NCBI GenBank assembly: GCA_030998015.1
Contig: JARWMV010000239.1
Span: 868,001-932,000, forward strand
Length of the DNA stretch: 64,000 nucleotides
Reading direction: 5' to 3'
From: Ceratorhiza oryzae-sativae
Taxonomy: Eukaryota > Basidiomycota > Agaricomycetes > Cantharellales > Ceratobasidiaceae
Made by a program: the position numbers and the translations under genes. A model generated the notes under the pieces. The model did not search any database, was not told where the DNA came from, and saw only the letters and a list, made by a program, of their open reading frames with translations. Position 1 is the first letter of the stretch, and every line of letters begins with the position of its first letter. Shown here piece after piece: positions 1-12,253 of this stretch.

Positions 1-817
<817 letters not shown>

Positions 818-857
818 TTTAAGTGCAGAATTAAAAACGGTGATTGTTGTTGACTTG

Positions 858-881
858 ACGCGACGCATCCAACAGACGCGT
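858..881. promoter_or_regulatory. MCB-like boxes in the TS/SDHAF4 divergent promoter
   Basis: A perfect ACGCGT lies at 876-881 and an ACGCGA at 858-863, both within 65 bp of the thymidylate synthase start codon. In ascomycete yeasts ACGCGT is the MluI cell-cycle box bound by MBF/DSC1, and thymidylate synthase is a classic G1/S target. Function here is inferred from motif and gene identity. Confidence 0.5.
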
Positions 882-955
882 TGGACCCTGAATATGTCTG
901 TACACAGACATAAACACACCGATCCCGACTTTCTCCATCGCACCACCACTCCACT

Positions 956-1324
956 ATGCAGCCGATCCTTGGCAATCTTCGTGCTCTCCAACCGGCTCGA
1001 TGCTACAGACAACTTCATAGTACTGTATTGAGAGCCATACCCCAAACGCCCTACAATAAGCCAGGTCCACCACCTCTCCCAACGGCAGAGCAGCGTGAGT
1101 TTGAAGAACTCGTACGAAAAGCGCAGAGGCCTGCCGAAGCTTCCGAGTTGGACCCAATTATCAATTCTGGACAAGAAATGCACCCCGATGCCAGGAGGCC
1201 TGTCCAGCCGGAGTTTACTGGTGATGTCAACCCAGTAACCGGAGAGCGAGGTGGCCCTAAGCGAGAGCCGGTTCCCAAGGGTAGAAACGATTGGAGTTAT
1301 GGTGGCCGTGTCACAGACTTCTAA
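956..1324 (+). CDS. Succinate dehydrogenase assembly factor 4 (SDHAF4/Sdh8 family)
   Basis: Mitochondrial chaperone that binds flavinylated SdhA and helps assemble complex II. The intact single-exon ORF encodes 122 residues. The N-terminus is basic with arginines and serines and few acidic residues, as in a mitochondrial presequence. The C-terminus has the family signature GDVNPVTGERGGPKREP followed by DWSYGGRVTDF at the very end, which is diagnostic of DUF1674 proteins. The length suits the family. The start is the first ATG after the divergent promoter, 138 bp from the thymidylate synthase ATG. Little uncertainty. Confidence 0.95.
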   Translation: MQPILGNLRALQPARCYRQLHSTVLRAIPQTPYNKPGPPPLPTAEQREFEELVRKAQRPAEASELDPIINSGQEMHPDARRPVQPEFTGDVNPVTGERGGPKREPVPKGRNDWSYGGRVTDF

Positions 1325-1424
1325 CATTGAGCAGGTACGCTGTGCATTCATCCTCATAGTTGTGGGTATTCATAATGATATTTGACTATTTTACCATTGT
1401 AGAAATGCGTAAAGACACGATGTA

Positions 1425-2219
1425 TCACATAGGCAATTGGTCAACCTCCTCTAATGAATAGTACTTCTTCAAATTCTCAGAAGATAGGTCCCGCCTGTCG
1501 AGGCAACAGTTAGTGACGCACTATCGCAAACTTCGGCCGACTCACACTTCTTCATCCAAGTGCGTAAATAGTGGCTTCCTAAACTCATCCAAACAAGCAC
1601 GAAGGGTGTCTGGTGAGAAGGTAGTTGGCTCTTTCTTCCAAGAGGCAGCAAGAGTCTCTAATTTGTCTAAGCCTGCTCAGAATTTATTATAAAACAACAA
1701 ACTCAGTAACCTGATTTAGCTCTCTTACCTTCGTGGATAACCTTGTGTGAGCTTTTATGCTTTTCATTATCAGCGAAACTCGGCATTTTTCGTGCTAAAA
1801 CTGGAAACACATATGTCTCTTCAATATCGTGATGCGCGCAAAGGTCTAAGATGGTGTGAGATCGCTCATGACCGCTGTATGCGAAGTCAAGCTTACGCCC
1901 GTGGAACTGCATGACCATACGCAAATAAGCCTGCAGGGTCATCGTCTTAGCAAACGACCCATCCGAGAACTGGTAGAAGGTGATGAGCGAGAATTACCAA
2001 TCAGACGGATCCAGCGTACCGAGTAAACAGTATCAACTACATCATAAATGGGTGAACTAGTAGATGGGTGTATGGCCACATCTGGACTCACATTCGGCTC
2101 CAAGCCAACTGTGAAAGTATGACATCCGATCCGCCAGCTATACGAGTATCCAGTGTTAAAATATTTCAAATTTGGACGAGGACCTTTACCCTATTCCATC
2201 TTCGCTCTTCAGCTGCCAT
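1425..2219 (-). CDS. Hemerythrin (HHE) domain protein
   Basis: A small cytosolic-type protein with a hemerythrin-like four-helix bundle expected to bind a di-iron centre; fungal members have no settled function. Five exons can be joined with GT-AG introns. The spliced N-terminus reads MAAEERRWNRL then RMSYFHSWL, followed by FSDGSFAKT, MVMQFHGRKLDF, HERSHTILDLCAHHDIEETYVFP and HKSSHKVIHEG, so the histidine and glutamate ligands of an HHE domain are visible. The C-terminus ends SLEEVDQLPM. The short first exon (2219-2190) is supported because the next exon (about 2137-2093) continues the conserved motif in frame. It is convergent with SDHAF4 and divergent from DPH2 (319 bp between starts, which holds nothing else visible). 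Confidence 0.85.
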
Positions 2220-2538
2220 CGGCGAATGATAGCTTCTTCGCTCTAAGGATGTCGAAATTGTACAAGGAAATGTCGATGACGTATGAGTAAGTAATCGGAG
2301 GCCCTTCAACGAACTAATAAAACCCAGTGTGAAAGATTCAGGGAAATGCGTTTTATCGAAGTGCGGCTCCACGAGTGTCTTTTAAAGCTGCAAGCTGAAT
2401 AAACTCGGGACGGGATGTGCTGACCAGAGAGGTAGTTAACGTCAGGAACTTGCGTAAGCGTGTTAGTTTGATCCCAAGCGTCCAAGGACAGCTGACTAAG
2501 GATTTTTTACAATCACAAAACACTCGATTCTGACCGCC

Positions 2539-4694
2539 ATGTCCGTTGTGCAACCCCCTCCCAGTGGCGCATTCTCGACAGCCGGAGAGGACGTTATTGC
2601 CCGTACGGTCGAGATAAACCAAAACGAGCTTACCAGTGATCAGATTGGTCAAAATGACGTGGATGATTTATTTGAGATTATGGAGACAGTGAGAGCTATA
2701 GAGCTGGCCGATCATAAACAGGTAAGTCTACGTCGGGATAACCTCACACTATGACTCACCTATGTGGGCCAGTTTGGCCGAATCTAGATCGCTCTCCAAT
2801 TTCCTGATGAATTGCTCGGGGTATCTGTCCCGATCTACACACGTTTGAAGCAGCTTTTGGGGAATGGTAAGAATGTATACGTCCTCGCAGACACAACGTA
2901 CGGAAGGTAGGTAGAATGGCGAATACAGTCATGCTTTTAGACTCTGATTTGCACCGCAGTTGTTGCGTCGACGAGGTTGCAGCCGCCCACATCGACGCAG
3001 ACGTTGTTGTGCATTATGGACACGCATGCCTCAGTCCGTAAGTCGCTGTGAATTCGCTAAATAAGACCTGGTTTGATTGGAATAGAACGTCACGGCTACC
3101 TGTGATCTATGTATTCGGTAAACGCCACCTCGATGTGGACGATTGTGTCGGCCAGTTTGCTAGCATGGCTCGACGTCATTTCCAGAGCCCTAATGCAAAG
3201 TCTGTGCTGCTCATAAAGACAGACGTATCTTATTCCCACCACACCGGTACGTCAGTTGGCTGAGCACGGGAGTCAATATGATCCGCTGAGATGTATGCAG
3301 ATGCACTCGAAGCTGCATTTAAGAAATCATTCCCATCAGTTGATGTTGTTGTACCGAATGTCCATAGGAGATATACTCCGCCTCCTGCTGTATCATCGCA
3401 GGCTCCGTATGCCCCTGCCGATCCTGAACAACCGTCGGAATCCTTGCCGTCCTCAACGACAGAACCTAATACATCCACCACAATTCACCTAACAGCAGTC
3501 GACGACAAGGCACATTCAGCAGGGGATTTGGTTATTCTATACATCGGAAACGAGAGCCTCGGCCTCACCAACTTCCTTCTAACACATTCCCAGAGCGAGG
3601 TACGTAACAAATCGGTCTACTGTGCGCATATACTAGACAAACAATGTCTACAATTGCAGGTCTTGTCGTATGACCCGCAAAGCCGAAGAGTCCGGGTTGA
3701 AACTGGGAGCGTCAATAAATTGTTGATGCGTCGATACGCGATTATTCAAAAGGCACGAGATGCAGACGTATTTGGTATCCTAGTTGGGACTCTGGGTGTG
3801 GGTAAGTTTGTCATTTGGTGGTAGAGTTTATCATTTTGAACCCATGGGCATAGCGTCATATATCCCGCTGATGGCTCACCTTCGACGGATCCTTTCCAAG
3901 GCGCAAAAGAAACACTATACTATCAGCGTCGGAAAACTGAGCCCGGCGAAGCTCGCCAATTTCATGGAAATCGAGTGCTTTGTTCTGGTGGCGTGCCCGG
4001 AGAATAGTGTCATTGACTCTAAAGTGAGTGCAGATGTGTCAGAAGAGCCCCCAGGGGTTGAAACTTTAGTGTGGAATTGTAGGAGTTTTATAGGCCAATC
4101 ATTACCCCGTTTGAACTAGAGATTGCGCTTGGAGAAGATCGGAGCTGGACTGGAGAGTATGTCCTGGACTTTGGGAGGATACTGAAAGGTCGGGAGAACC
4201 AAGGTATGATGAACTTGGGATCACTAGATGAAAGTGGACTTAGTGCACCTGGTAGAGGAACGCATACGCCAGGAAGACCTGGATGGAGACGAGAATGATC
4301 CGGATCGTCCGTCGTTTTCGCTTGTTACAGGAAAGTATCGACACGCGAAACGATATGGCGACTCCCAAGGTGGGTACACCTGCTGTCTTCCTGAGTTTAC
4401 GAGCTAATTGTCGAATTTTTTCAGACAACACCCTGGTTGATTCTTCCGGATCTGCAGTTGCTTTGAGAAATAACGAGGGCGCATTATCACAGATGTCTAC
4501 GAGCGCGGCTAGTGAGTGATCTGTAGGCCGCTGCATAACGAAAGCTAACGGAGCTTTCAGCGGAATTTTTACATAACCGTTCTTTCCAGGGCCTTGAACA
4601 GCGAATAGGCCAAGATGCACCATCTATACTAGAGCAAGGCCGGAGTGGAATTGCGAAAGGGTACCAAGACGTTGATCATCCCTCGGCTTCGTAA
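2539..4694 (+). CDS. DPH2: Diphthamide biosynthesis protein 2 (Dph2)
   Basis: Partner of Dph1 in the radical-SAM-like step that adds the 3-amino-3-carboxypropyl group to the target histidine of elongation factor 2. About nine exons with short introns. Exon 1 ends at 2721 and exon 2 starts at 2788 with [11 protein letters not shown]. Then follow [18 protein letters not shown] (conserved Cys of the family), [82 protein letters not shown] and [16 protein letters not shown]. The protein ends DVDHPSAS at 4692-4694 (TAA). All joins keep frame, so the copy looks intact. Confidence 0.93.
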
Positions 4695-4991
4695 AGCCAT
4701 ATATTCAATTAAACAAATATCACTGTATGAATGAATCTCATCGGACTCAAGGCCAATGTAATTCTTATCCATTGGTCACATCATATTACAACAGCGACAG
4801 AGAACCGAGGGAGACAATGAATGCTAGGGATGAGTGGGTTGGATAAAGTGCACAATGGAACGAAACCCAGAAGATCACAAAAAAAAAAGAGCATGATAGA
4901 AAATAATGAGAAACCAATCCCAACGACCGTCCGACGTCACGAGCCAAAACACATGCACAAAGAATAGAGCACGTACAAGCGAAGCGATCCG

Positions 4992-7570
4992 CTATCGTTT
5001 AGTCGATAGTGTCCTGCTCACACTCTCACCTGCTTTTACAGCCCCACGCATAAAGCTGGACTTGGCCCCGGTTTTAACGCTCGTCCCTGCGGCTCGTGTA
5101 CTTGCACTCGCGCCGGCCTTGGCAGCGTTTCCGGTTGCAAGTTGCAATAGTCCAGGGACCTTCTTCACCTTGCTTGTCGCAACTTCCGTCTTGCCTCGTT
5201 TCAAAAATGGACTTGGCAAGTTCTCCTCGTCGGCCAAATCATAGACGGGCGCTGGCGCCGAGACCCAACCAGTTACCGGATTAGCAGACACTCCGATTGG
5301 CCGAGCAGCGGGTCCAATGGTCGAACGACGTGCGATTCGAGGAGGTTTTGGTGCTTCGCCCTCGGATGACGACTCTATGGCGGAAGACGAGGCGGCTTCG
5401 CCCAACTGCGGAGCGCTCGCTGGGCGGTCGTCAGTATCGAGTTGCTCGGTGCCATCATTGTTATATCAGCTACTTGTTTAGATGGAGTCGGGATAGCTGT
5501 TCCCGAGTCTGTGAGGACAACTCCACGCATGGCCGAACCGAGGTTGGTCATGCTCTTGGAAGCAAGCCGTTTGGCCAAAGGTGTTTGGTGGTTTTTGAAT
5601 CCGATACCACCGAGGCTGGAGAGTTTTTGAGCGGGCTTGCTAGGGGTCTCATCGTAGGACATGTATCGCGTGAGTGGGGGAAGAGCCGTGGTGTTTCTAG
5701 ATTCCCTTGCGAGTGGTTAGGTGGCGGAAGTAGGAAGTACCGACCGAGTCTGTACTCACTTTTGTTCCTCCAGAGGCTTCTTGGCTCGCATCTCTACCAT
5801 GACGGCAGCAGCAGCCTCCTTCCGAGCATCCAATCGCTCCCGCTCGGCCCTCATCTCCTCCACCTGCTCAGCGAACGCCTTTCGCACGTTGTCAACTTCC
5901 TGTGCAAATGCCTCCTTTTCCCGATTAAACGCCTCACGCTCCGCGGCCAGCGCCGCTCGCTGACTCTCAAACAACGCCCTCTCAGCATTTACCTCTGCGC
6001 TCAACGTCGCCCGATCGTTGTTCAATGCGAGTCGCTCGGCTCCCAGTGCGGCCCGCTCAATGTTGAGTGCGTTGCGCTCTTCGAGAAAGGCAGTGCGTTC
6101 TTGAACAAGGGTGAGCTGGGCCGCTTTCAGGGTAGCGCATTCCGCTTCAAATGCGCTTCGGTCAATTTCATTCGACATGGCCGCTTCACGTTGTAAGAGC
6201 GCGGCTTCTCGTTCGGCCACTTCCCGCTCTTTGTTCATGATTGCGGTTTTGCGGATACGAAGGCCTGCCGTGCTGTTTTGGTCGAAGGTACATCAACGAC
6301 ATCGGGGGAGAGTCCGAGAACCGTAGCTTACAGTTTCTGTGCCTCGGTCATCTTGCAGGCAAACTCGATTCGCTCGTGCTGTAGAAGTTGTTGGGCTGAA
6401 GGACGCATAGCAGGCTGTGAGAGAATGAGACACGGTTGAGTGACGAATAGGCGTCTGAAACACGAAAACATACGTTGACGTTCAACATTGATTTGATGAC
6501 GCTGCTCAAAGCGGACGAGTAGCCTCGGGGTAACGGGGGTATTCGGCCTTGACGGATTGACAAGGCTAGCTCCTGGTGTGTTTTTGCTTCATGGAACGGT
6601 GGACTGGATGCGATGTTGGGCAAAGAATGGGCGATAGGGCGTGGGTGGGACGCACTTTTGGGCACACAGTTCATAAATCAAACATCCCAAGCTCCATATA
6701 TCCGATTTTGTGTCGTACTGCTTCTCGTTGATGAGTTCGGGCGACATGTAATAAGGTGTCTGAAACCACAATGAGCTTCGGAGCAAGGCAGGTTTGGAAT
6801 CGACGTACGCCAACATAAGTCTGCGTAAACGTAGCATAACCGATCTGTTTGGCTAGACCAAAGTCTCCGAGCTTGACGTATCCTTCTGAATCCAAAAAGA
6901 CGTTTTCGGGTTTCAAGTCGCGATGCAGGATTTGTTGGGTTGGTCGTTGGGGCTGAGCGTCTGAGCCTTTGGGGTTGGGAAAGTGGCAATGGTGAAGTGC
7001 AAGGAGAATCTGAGCAAAATAGGACCAGACTGTGTCTTCTGAAATGTGTTTACTGAATAAAATTAATTAGCAGAGGACTCGGGGATATAGCGATGGTGCC
7101 CACTTTTGCCGCCGCATTTGTTTTATTGCACCGGACAGGTCTCCTCCTCCGCAGAACTTGGGATGTCTGAGCAAGGAGCGTTTCCAGGCTAATTAATACA
7201 TACCTCCATGAGGATATATAGTATTCCGTTGTCTCGATCGACATACTACCGTTCGTTAGCGTGAGCGTGAGAGGCAAGAGCATCCACGTAGCACTCACTC
7301 GGTCGTGATATCGAACGATATGGTCGTGCTTTAAATCTTTCAAAATGTTGCTGCTGAATCTTGAGCTTCTGTGCGATGCTATACTATACTGGGAGATACT
7401 CACACTTCAGCAACAATCTGCTTCCTATCTCGCTCCGTCATCCGTTCAAAATTGAGCTCCTTTCGGGCGAGTATGACGCCGTCTGCTTTTCTCCTGACCT
7501 TGCGAATCAGACCAAAGGATCCGTTGCCGATGACCTCGCCTGCCTCGTAGTCGTCCAGCACTGAGCTCAT
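4992..7570 (-). CDS. NIMA-related serine/threonine protein kinase (NEK; NimA/Fin1/Kin3 type)
   Basis: Mitotic kinase of the NIMA family. The start is [20 protein letters not shown] at 7570, which begins the kinase domain directly as in NimA. Visible: glycine loop GNGSFG, lysine in ILARKEL, the [12 protein letters not shown] segment, HRDLKPEN catalytic loop, [18 protein letters not shown] activation segment, [13 protein letters not shown], and [14 protein letters not shown] coiled coil rich in AEREA/EER/EAER repeats follows (about 6238-5756), typical of NIMA dimerisation regions. Then comes a basic, Ser/Pro-rich tail ending [10 protein letters not shown]. About ten exons. A frame change near 5395-5470 is best explained by a 68-nt intron between TPSKQ and LGEAASSS. 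The 297-bp stretch 4695-4991 between DPH2 and this stop is the convergent 3' region; it holds an A-run near 4878 and nothing else seen. Confidence 0.92.
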
Positions 7571-7810
7571 CGTCGGAAATGGGAAGCGAGATGTTGGAAG
7601 TCGGGGGCAGTTGCGAGCTCTATCTGGGTTTCGGGCGCGTGTCTGGGGTGGGGAGGGAGCCGGAGATGCACAGGAGGGCAGGCAGGCGCGTGTGTCGGTG
7701 ACGCAGAGGAAATGCTTTGACCCAGGCGCGTCGGATGGCCACGTGACATGTTGGACTGAATTGGCTGGACCGCAGGGGCACAGGACATCAAAGCGGGGGT
7801 GCGTTACCAA

Positions 7811-7924
7811 GGCACGATGCCCGAGTTGGTCTAAGGGGACGCACTCAAGCGCTTAGCTTGCTCATCTCTCGGGTTCATTTGCGTTCAGCGTTTGCTGGCA
7901 GGAGTTCGAATCTCCTTCGTGTCA
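7811..7924 (+). tRNA. tRNA-Leu (anticodon CAA) with a 29-nt intron
   Basis: The cloverleaf is readable by eye. Acceptor stem GGCACGA pairs with TCGTGTC (discriminator A at 7924). The anticodon stem ACGCA pairs with TGCGT at 7880-7884, the loop starts CT-CAA-G, the long variable arm is closed by CAGC/GCTG, and the T arm is AGGAG-TTCGAAT-CTCCT. The anticodon CAA is at 7846-7848. The intron 7850-7878 interrupts the loop one base 3' of the anticodon, the canonical eukaryotic position. The A-box-like TGGTCTAAGGGG and B-box AGTTCGAATCT are internal, and a T5 stretch follows. The long variable arm and anticodon fit a class II leucine tRNA. Confidence 0.93.
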
Positions 7925-7927
7925 ATC

Positions 7928-7932
7928 TTTTT
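7928..7932 (+). terminator. RNA polymerase III terminator of tRNA-Leu
   Basis: Five consecutive T residues start four bases after the discriminator base, the usual Pol III stop signal. The rest of the 7925-8162 interval is the upstream region of the BSD gene and ends with a run of ACC repeats. Confidence 0.8.
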
Positions 7933-8162
7933 GCTCCCTACCAATCTGCCACACATCCCCTCTACGGCACTGAAAAAGATGCACAAGGCCAGGGCAGGCA
8001 CCCTCCAGCTTTTCCTAATCCAAATGCGAGGCTCACGCATTTAATTGTTCTTTGGCAACCTTCCCAAACGGGTTAATTGGTTTGAGCCGGACCCCACTTG
8101 GACCGCACCACTACCACCACCACCGAGACGTCCTCTTCTAACAACAACTACACTCGCCTGCC

Positions 8163-9915
8163 ATGGCAAACGTGCCAGAGCTTTTCGACATAGCAGGACA
8201 GATTGAAGAGATGAGCGTCGTGCGAGCCTCGATCAACCCGGCTCCTCTCGGCCATCGACTAGTGCTGCGGCTGCACCACCCCAGCCGACTCTCGAGGAAG
8301 AGGTCAACGAAGTGATCGGCCAGTTTAGCCGATTCTGGGGAGGATTTCAGAAACAGGTATATTCTGTCTACTTTTTTTTATGCTCGCACTTATCTGTGCC
8401 AGAGCCAAAGCGTCCTTCGGAGTGCAAGCAAAGATTTCCGCTCCGTCGTAGAAACCGCTCGCAAGGAGGCAAGCTGGCTCTCTGCAAAGCCCGACACAAC
8501 AACAAAGGCCACGGAACCCGAGGCTGGCGCTTCTCGCTCCGTTGAAAGCACCAGTGATGAACCGGCTGTCGCTGCACCCATCTCCGTCGACACCAAGGGA
8601 AAAGAAAAAGAAATCGACGATGACGCGGTCACCATCAAACCCAGCTCTCCTACGACATCCAGCGGACCGACCAGTAACTTCTTCTCCCGCCTCCAGGCCG
8701 CCTTGCCTCCCCAGTTTGCCCCCGCGGCCGTGACGGCGTCCCTCCACCACCAGCTCACGAGTGCCAGGCCTCGGCGGACGCTCTACGCGCATCGCTGGCT
8801 ACAAATATACATCGAATCCAGCAAGAAGGCGTTGCTGGCAGCGGACCGATTTCGTTTGCACAGGCCGAGAAGCTCGCTGAAGAGTACATCAAGAACGCTG
8901 GGGCGTTTTTGAAGGATGCAGTGCATGTGGTCCCTGGAGAGGCCGCTGAGACGCGAGGCGTCGTCTGGGATGGATCGGATATGTGCGTACGACACGCTCG
9001 CTCCAACCATTGATTTCTAACGAAGCCTCGATGTTGCAGATGGATGATGCCTAGTCCGGCCGGCACCCCGGTTCCTGCGACAGAAGGCGCTGCTGCACGA
9101 CCCACGTTGACGCATTCGGAAATGCTCCTCCGACGACTCAGACACGACCCCGAAATTATCAAAGCCGACCCATCCCTAACCCCTTCAGTGAGCGAGAGAT
9201 ACGAAAAGTATTTGGCCGAAATCAATACTGAAAGTCCCGAATGGACTGAACGTATCCGTGGAGTCGTTTCTGAGGCTTCAGAAGACTCGGATGCGCTTTT
9301 GGCTACGAAAGAGTTGCTTGGTGAGCGTTGCTCCACGAGTGGATAAAAGGATCATGGCATTGATGCTAGGATAGTACCGTCGCTCATTACCGAGGACGAG
9401 TTTTGGAAGAGGTATTTCTTCCGCGTCCTACAGATCAGCGAAGACGAAGAGAAACGCAAGATTATTCTCGAAGGTTTGTCCACCCTTGCACCAAATCGGC
9501 TTGCTATACACTCAAGTGACGTATCACAGCTCCTACTCAATCCGACGATGATTTCAGTTGGGAAGACGATGACGCCAAACCAGCTGCTTCCGAAGCCTCA
9601 AAGGATGAACAGCCAACCACGTCTGCTCTCCCTCCTATCCACACAGCCTCCTCTTCGGCCACTCTCACAACGCCCACAAACGATCAGGAAGCCTCAGCTA
9701 CGACCCCCACCGCTCCTCCACGGACGGCATCACAAGTTCTTGTTGCACACCCGGGAGTCACCACAAGCAACACCAGCCCACGCGAATCTGAGTCGAGCTT
9801 TGATGTTGTGAGTTCAACTTCGAGTGTCGCTGCGGCCGGAGAGAAGAAGGTTCCAGCCAGCGATAAATCCAAGAGCCAGGATAAGGATGACAGCGAGGAC
9901 AGCGATTGGGAATAA
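8163..9915 (+). CDS. BSD-domain protein, reading frame broken twice by apparent single-base losses
   Basis: Fungal BSD protein of the type that starts with a short EEEVNEVIGQFSRFWGGFQKQ segment and carries a central BSD domain. Exons in order: MANVPELFDIAGQIEE; PTLEEEVNEVIGQF; SQSVLRSASKDF (amphipathic helix); NFFSRLQAALPP; ASADALRASLATNIHRI; EKLAEEYIKNAGAFLKDAVHVVP; then the BSD domain from LLRRLRHDPEIIKADP to ITEDEFWKRYFFRVLQI, where the conserved FW pair is seen. A low-complexity Ser/Thr/Pro tail ends DDSEDSDWE (TAA at 9913-9915). The frame changes at about 8208-8212 and 8763-8767 without usable splice sites; one extra base at each would restore it. BSD domains also occur in TFIIH p62 and synapse-associated proteins. 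Cellular role not inferable. Confidence 0.85.
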
Positions 9916-10169
9916 TGGCCATTACCTTCCGTCTGTTTTGTAAATTAGTGCTCAATCTGAACAGAGAACTCCTGACCGCTTCCAGTTCAAGTGATATTCA
10001 ATTGAAGAGGAACAAAAAAGACTAGGCATACCCGTGTGTTACAAGAGAAATGTATACAACAATACATAGAACAATAATACCATATCAATCAGGTTCTTCC
10101 AACATTTAACCACTTACCTCAACCACATATAATGCAAGTTTATGAGACCATAAACAAGTTTCAAGCCCA

Positions 10170-11783
10170 CTAACGACTGAAGGCTCCCATCACTAGCTTG
10201 TCAATATCATTAAATGCGTCCAGAAACCCTGGGATATCGTGTGGGTCAAGTTTTGTGTGGAACGGATACTGCACATTGTCTGGAGCGGGCACAGGGGTCT
10301 CGATTGCCTCGCCCAGATCAATACGCAACGCACCCTGTATTTACCATAAGAAGGGCTCAGCAGGCTCAAACGACTTGGGACTCGCCTCGGTGTCGACAAC
10401 AAGCGGCTTGGACTGCACACCGATTTCAGCTGTGTGTCTCGAAAACACAGGTGTCAAACCGCGCTGGATGAGATGCAGCTCAAGCACAGCCAATTTGTCT
10501 CGCAGCTGCTGAAGTTCAACTTCGGCACGGTGTTTAGCGGCCTCTGCGCTTTGTTGGTTCACCAACAAGTCTTTGATCGCCGCTAGAGCCTGCGTGCATG
10601 CATCCTGAGCACCATCACGGTCAAACTCGGCCTTGGCCAGCTGGTTCGCAAGAGTCTGTTCACGAGCCTCGGCAGCCTCAAGCGAATTTATCGTGTGCGC
10701 AAGCTCCTCTTCGGTTGATTGTAGTTTTCTCTGCAAGTCTTGGGTCTCAGTCTCAGCATCGACCACTTTCTGTAGCGCATCAACGTGGTCGGAAACTAGT
10801 TGACGGATATCTGAGTTGAGCTTCATGTTGAGCTGGCGTAGGTCCCCGTCATCAGGGCCAGGAGATGGCAGTAGTGGTGCAACTGAAATGGGGCTTGGAA
10901 GAGGCATTATTGGTTTCGTCGAAGCTGGTGGGACCGGATGAATGAGGGGATCGTATAGCCAATCGAGTTGCTTACGGGGTGACGATTTGCCGAATCCTGC
11001 CCTGCCCTTGTTCGTGCTGAACAAGGTGCTGGCAGAGGATTCGAAAGGAGGCCCCCGTTGCGAAGTGAACTTGCCAGGACTTTTAGGAGATAGTGGCTCT
11101 CTCTTTGCAGGAAATATTACGGAAGAGTTTTGTTGCGCTGACGTAGTTGAACTAGCGCGGTGATCAAGATGATATGGCATGTATCGTGGGCCTGTTGGTA
11201 TTTTTATCTGCTTCACAACTTTGAGATGTTTACTAATGCAGTAATTGAATACGCACTTCTCCAGGCTCTACCTCTCCCCTCAATGAAGAACGCCTCTTTG
11301 AAGCATATGGATTAGGGCGCTCGTTCACATCTTTGGCCAATGAAAACATGAGTACAAGTCCATACATAATCGGATTAGACTACTAACGGATATTGTCAAA
11401 TAGCGGGTCGTTGCTGGTTATTCCCTCGTCGTTGAAAAAGTGCTTGAGCATTTCAGTTGTGCTCTCGCACATGTTAAGCATATGGTACCCATTTTTCCAT
11501 AGACGACTGGTGCGGTTGTTCACAGACTGGGATGAGCGCTGAACGGCGGCTGGAGAATCAAATAAGATATAAGCTTGAGGAGTTGAACTTTTCTTGGAAG
11601 TCCAAGGAAATATTTTAAGTCTAATCAAAACGATTAGGTATCAATATATCTCGGGTGATGTTGGACATACACATTGCCAAATGATTCGCATTCTGCTTTG
11701 AGCTCAGCTAAATCGATTTCACTATCCTTTCGCCTGAGCTGTACATGGAGCGTACAGTCGGCAAACGGCCAGCCGTGAGACAT
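10170..11783 (-). CDS. RRM-like coiled-coil protein, function unknown
   Basis: I do not recognise a named family. The first in-frame ATG (11783) gives MSHGWPFADCTLHVQLRRKD, then AELKAECESFGNV joined across an intron to LKIFPWTSKKSS and AYILFDSPAAVQRS. That order (strand, helix, strand, strand with an aromatic) resembles an RNA-recognition motif. The middle is proline/serine-rich (LDWLYDPLIHPVPPAS). About 150 residues of heptad-like sequence follow (DLQRKLQSTEEELAHTI, AELQQLRDKLAVLELHL style), clearly a coiled coil. The C-terminus ends DIDKLVMGAFSR. An in-frame TAA occurs shortly before the end; a 51-nt GC-AG intron at 10385-10335 would remove it and keep frame. Otherwise the protein ends at EPFLW. 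Confidence 0.7.
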
Positions 11784-12253
11784 CTGGATGAGCGTCCACG
11801 GCAGTTATTTTTGCTTCGGCAGATGGTGTTGCTTGTGTATACACAAGCTTTATGTATTCTCCAAAGAAATCTATGCGGTTGCCTGAGTAAAGGGCCCTCT
11901 GGATGTTTCGAGTTGCGACGACCAACTCGCCCGATCCCGAATAGCGCCTCTGGCTGTTCACTGGACTGACTAGAGCGATATTTTGAGATCCAAATAAATC
12001 GCTGTGAGTTTTTGGATTCTTCTTAGAGGGTGAACGCAGACAAGTGATCTACCGAAGTAACTATGATGTGGTAGTGAGGTCCAAGTTCCAGCCGACACCT
12101 CGGTTGATTAGGATGACACAGCCACACGCTTATATGACCATGTGTATATAACGTCAATTCACGTGTGTAAAGCTATTATATAATAAGCCAGTATACAAGA
12201 TATTAGTAGGTAACATATGTATGTGGAAGGCCTTTAAGAGCGTTGAACAGCTT
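11784..12253. other. Intergenic: upstream region of the RRM-like gene
   Basis: No separate gene is supported. An ATG-less open frame continues on the minus strand to about 11990 upstream of the chosen start; it may be 5' UTR or an unrecognised upstream exon. CACGTG occurs at 12160-12165. Confidence 0.5.

Noticed and set aside
5395..5470. A sixth frameshift candidate in the NIMA-type kinase
   Set aside because: A 68-nt intron beginning GTAGCT and ending CGCAG joins TPSKQ to LGEAASSS in phase, so no missing base is needed.
11784..11990. Extended N-terminus of the RRM-like protein
   Set aside because: The open frame lacks an ATG and is out of frame with the RRM-like part; the ATG at 11783 is a simpler start.
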